Shown: positions 36,164 to 36,511 of the stretch, one piece after another | Position numbering within the stretch: the first letter of the stretch is position 1 | Layout: the number at the start of each line of letters is the position of its first letter | Virus record (IMG/VR): IMGVR_UViG_3300017613_003519 | Span: 1-36,511 of that record | Length of the DNA stretch: 36,511 nucleotides | Source of the DNA: a virus | Reading direction: 5' to 3' (one strand) | The notes under the pieces: generated by a model | Seen by the model: only the letters and a program-made list of their open reading frames with translations | Told to the model about the DNA's origin: nothing | Database searches by the model: none | Program-made: the position numbers and the translations under genes

Positions 36164-36392
36164 AAATAATGAAGAACTGAAAAAGATGGGGTTTTATATT
36201 ATCAATGATAAGGCAAGAATTATGTTGCCAACAGGGTTCTTTGCTACAGGACCAGACCGCCTACGCGCCGGGGTGGAAGCAGCTAAGTATTTTATAAACC
36301 GCCCACCGCAAACAGAGATAGCAGAAGCACTAAAAGATTACCACGAAGCAATCTCAAACCTGAAAATTTTCCTGGGGGTGGTGGATGAGTAA
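36156..36392 (+). CDS. Hypothetical protein, 78 aa
   Basis: The product begins MPKNNEELKKMGFYIINDKAR and has a short LPTGFFATGPDRLRAGVEAAKYFI part and a helical end (EIAEALKDYHEAISNLKIFL). It overlaps the nuclease by 8 nt and the next gene by 8 nt, so all are coupled. Its DNA has many CG pairs compared with the rest of the genome, as has the gene that spans the join. Function unknown. Confidence 0.65.
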   Translation: MPKNNEELKKMGFYIINDKARIMLPTGFFATGPDRLRAGVEAAKYFINRPPQTEIAEALKDYHEAISNLKIFLGVVDE

Positions 36393-36511
36393 AAAGGGCC
36401 AACAGCCTGACCGGGTTAGAGTCAATAAGGATGGAACTGTTATTGTATTGTTTGATTCGATGGTGGAAGCATACCAAGCTTTGCAATCAACCCAACTCGC
36501 CAAGGAGTTAC
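36385..36511 (+). CDS. 5' part of the junction-spanning gene
   Basis: ATG at 36385 (GGATGAG) starts a protein with MSKKGQQPDRVRVNKDG that continues in frame into the left end (from base 1 after 36390) and stops at 327. Together the product has 110 residues. The part beyond 36390 is repeated sequence. See the entry for 1-327. Confidence 0.85.
   Translation, partial: MSKKGQQPDRVRVNKDGTVIVLFDSMVEAYQALQSTQLAKEL
36391..36511. repeat. Right copy of the 121-bp terminal direct repeat
   Basis: Identical to bases 1-121. Removing one copy gives a 36,390-bp circle in which the gene starting at 36385 is intact. Confidence 0.95.

Overview
This window is one complete, circularly assembled tailed-phage genome. 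Bases 1-121 recur exactly at 36391-36511, so the unique genome is 36,390 bp, and one gene is cut by the arbitrary ends: it starts at 36385 and finishes at 327. The gene order is terminase small/large, portal, scaffold, major capsid protein, head-to-tail adaptor, a tail hub, then a block of ejection-type proteins. No tail tape measure or sheath is seen. This points to a short-tailed (podovirus-like) phage with a P22-type virion plan. No integrase, transposase, DNA or RNA polymerase, helicase, tRNA or CRISPR array was found, so it probably relies on the host for replication and transcription. The host cannot be named from the sequence. Most of the genome is strikingly poor in CG dinucleotides.

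Layout. Two transcription units diverge from an AT-rich, T-tract-rich region (30348-30627). The leftward (minus) arm, 30347 down to 837, is the late arm. It has small unknown genes and an M15-type peptidase (30.3-28.5 kb), packaging and portal genes (28.6-24.3 kb), an acetyltransferase-like gene overprinted on the scaffold (24.3-22.9 kb), major capsid (22.7-21.4 kb), and decoration, fibre-like and adaptor proteins (21.3-16.2 kb). These are followed by a 990-residue hub-like protein (16.2-13.2 kb), Gly/Ala/Gln-rich and ejection proteins (12.8-6.1 kb), a repeat-built fibre (6.1-4.4 kb), a two-helix holin-like mini-gene and intrinsic terminator (3.8-3.5 kb), and a distal fibre/lysis-like block (3.5-0.8 kb).

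The rightward (plus) arm, 30628 through the circular junction to 840, is the early arm. A stand-alone PP-loop (PAPS-reductase-like) gene is closed off by its own terminator. A 240-bp control region with two perfect inverted repeats follows. Then come two small helix-turn-helix proteins, small membrane and coiled-coil proteins, a zinc-ribbon protein that may be a single-strand annealing protein, an HExxH protein, a PD-(D/E)XK-type nuclease and a RusA-type resolvase. The two arms converge on a shared TTAA that holds both stop codons.

How the genes fit together (inference). The early arm looks like host take-over, regulation and recombination; annealing protein, nuclease and resolvase could together make and clean up the concatemers used by the terminase. 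The late arm builds and fills the capsid, assembles the short tail and lyses the cell. Several very small genes (32 to 58 codons) were found by reading the sequence directly.
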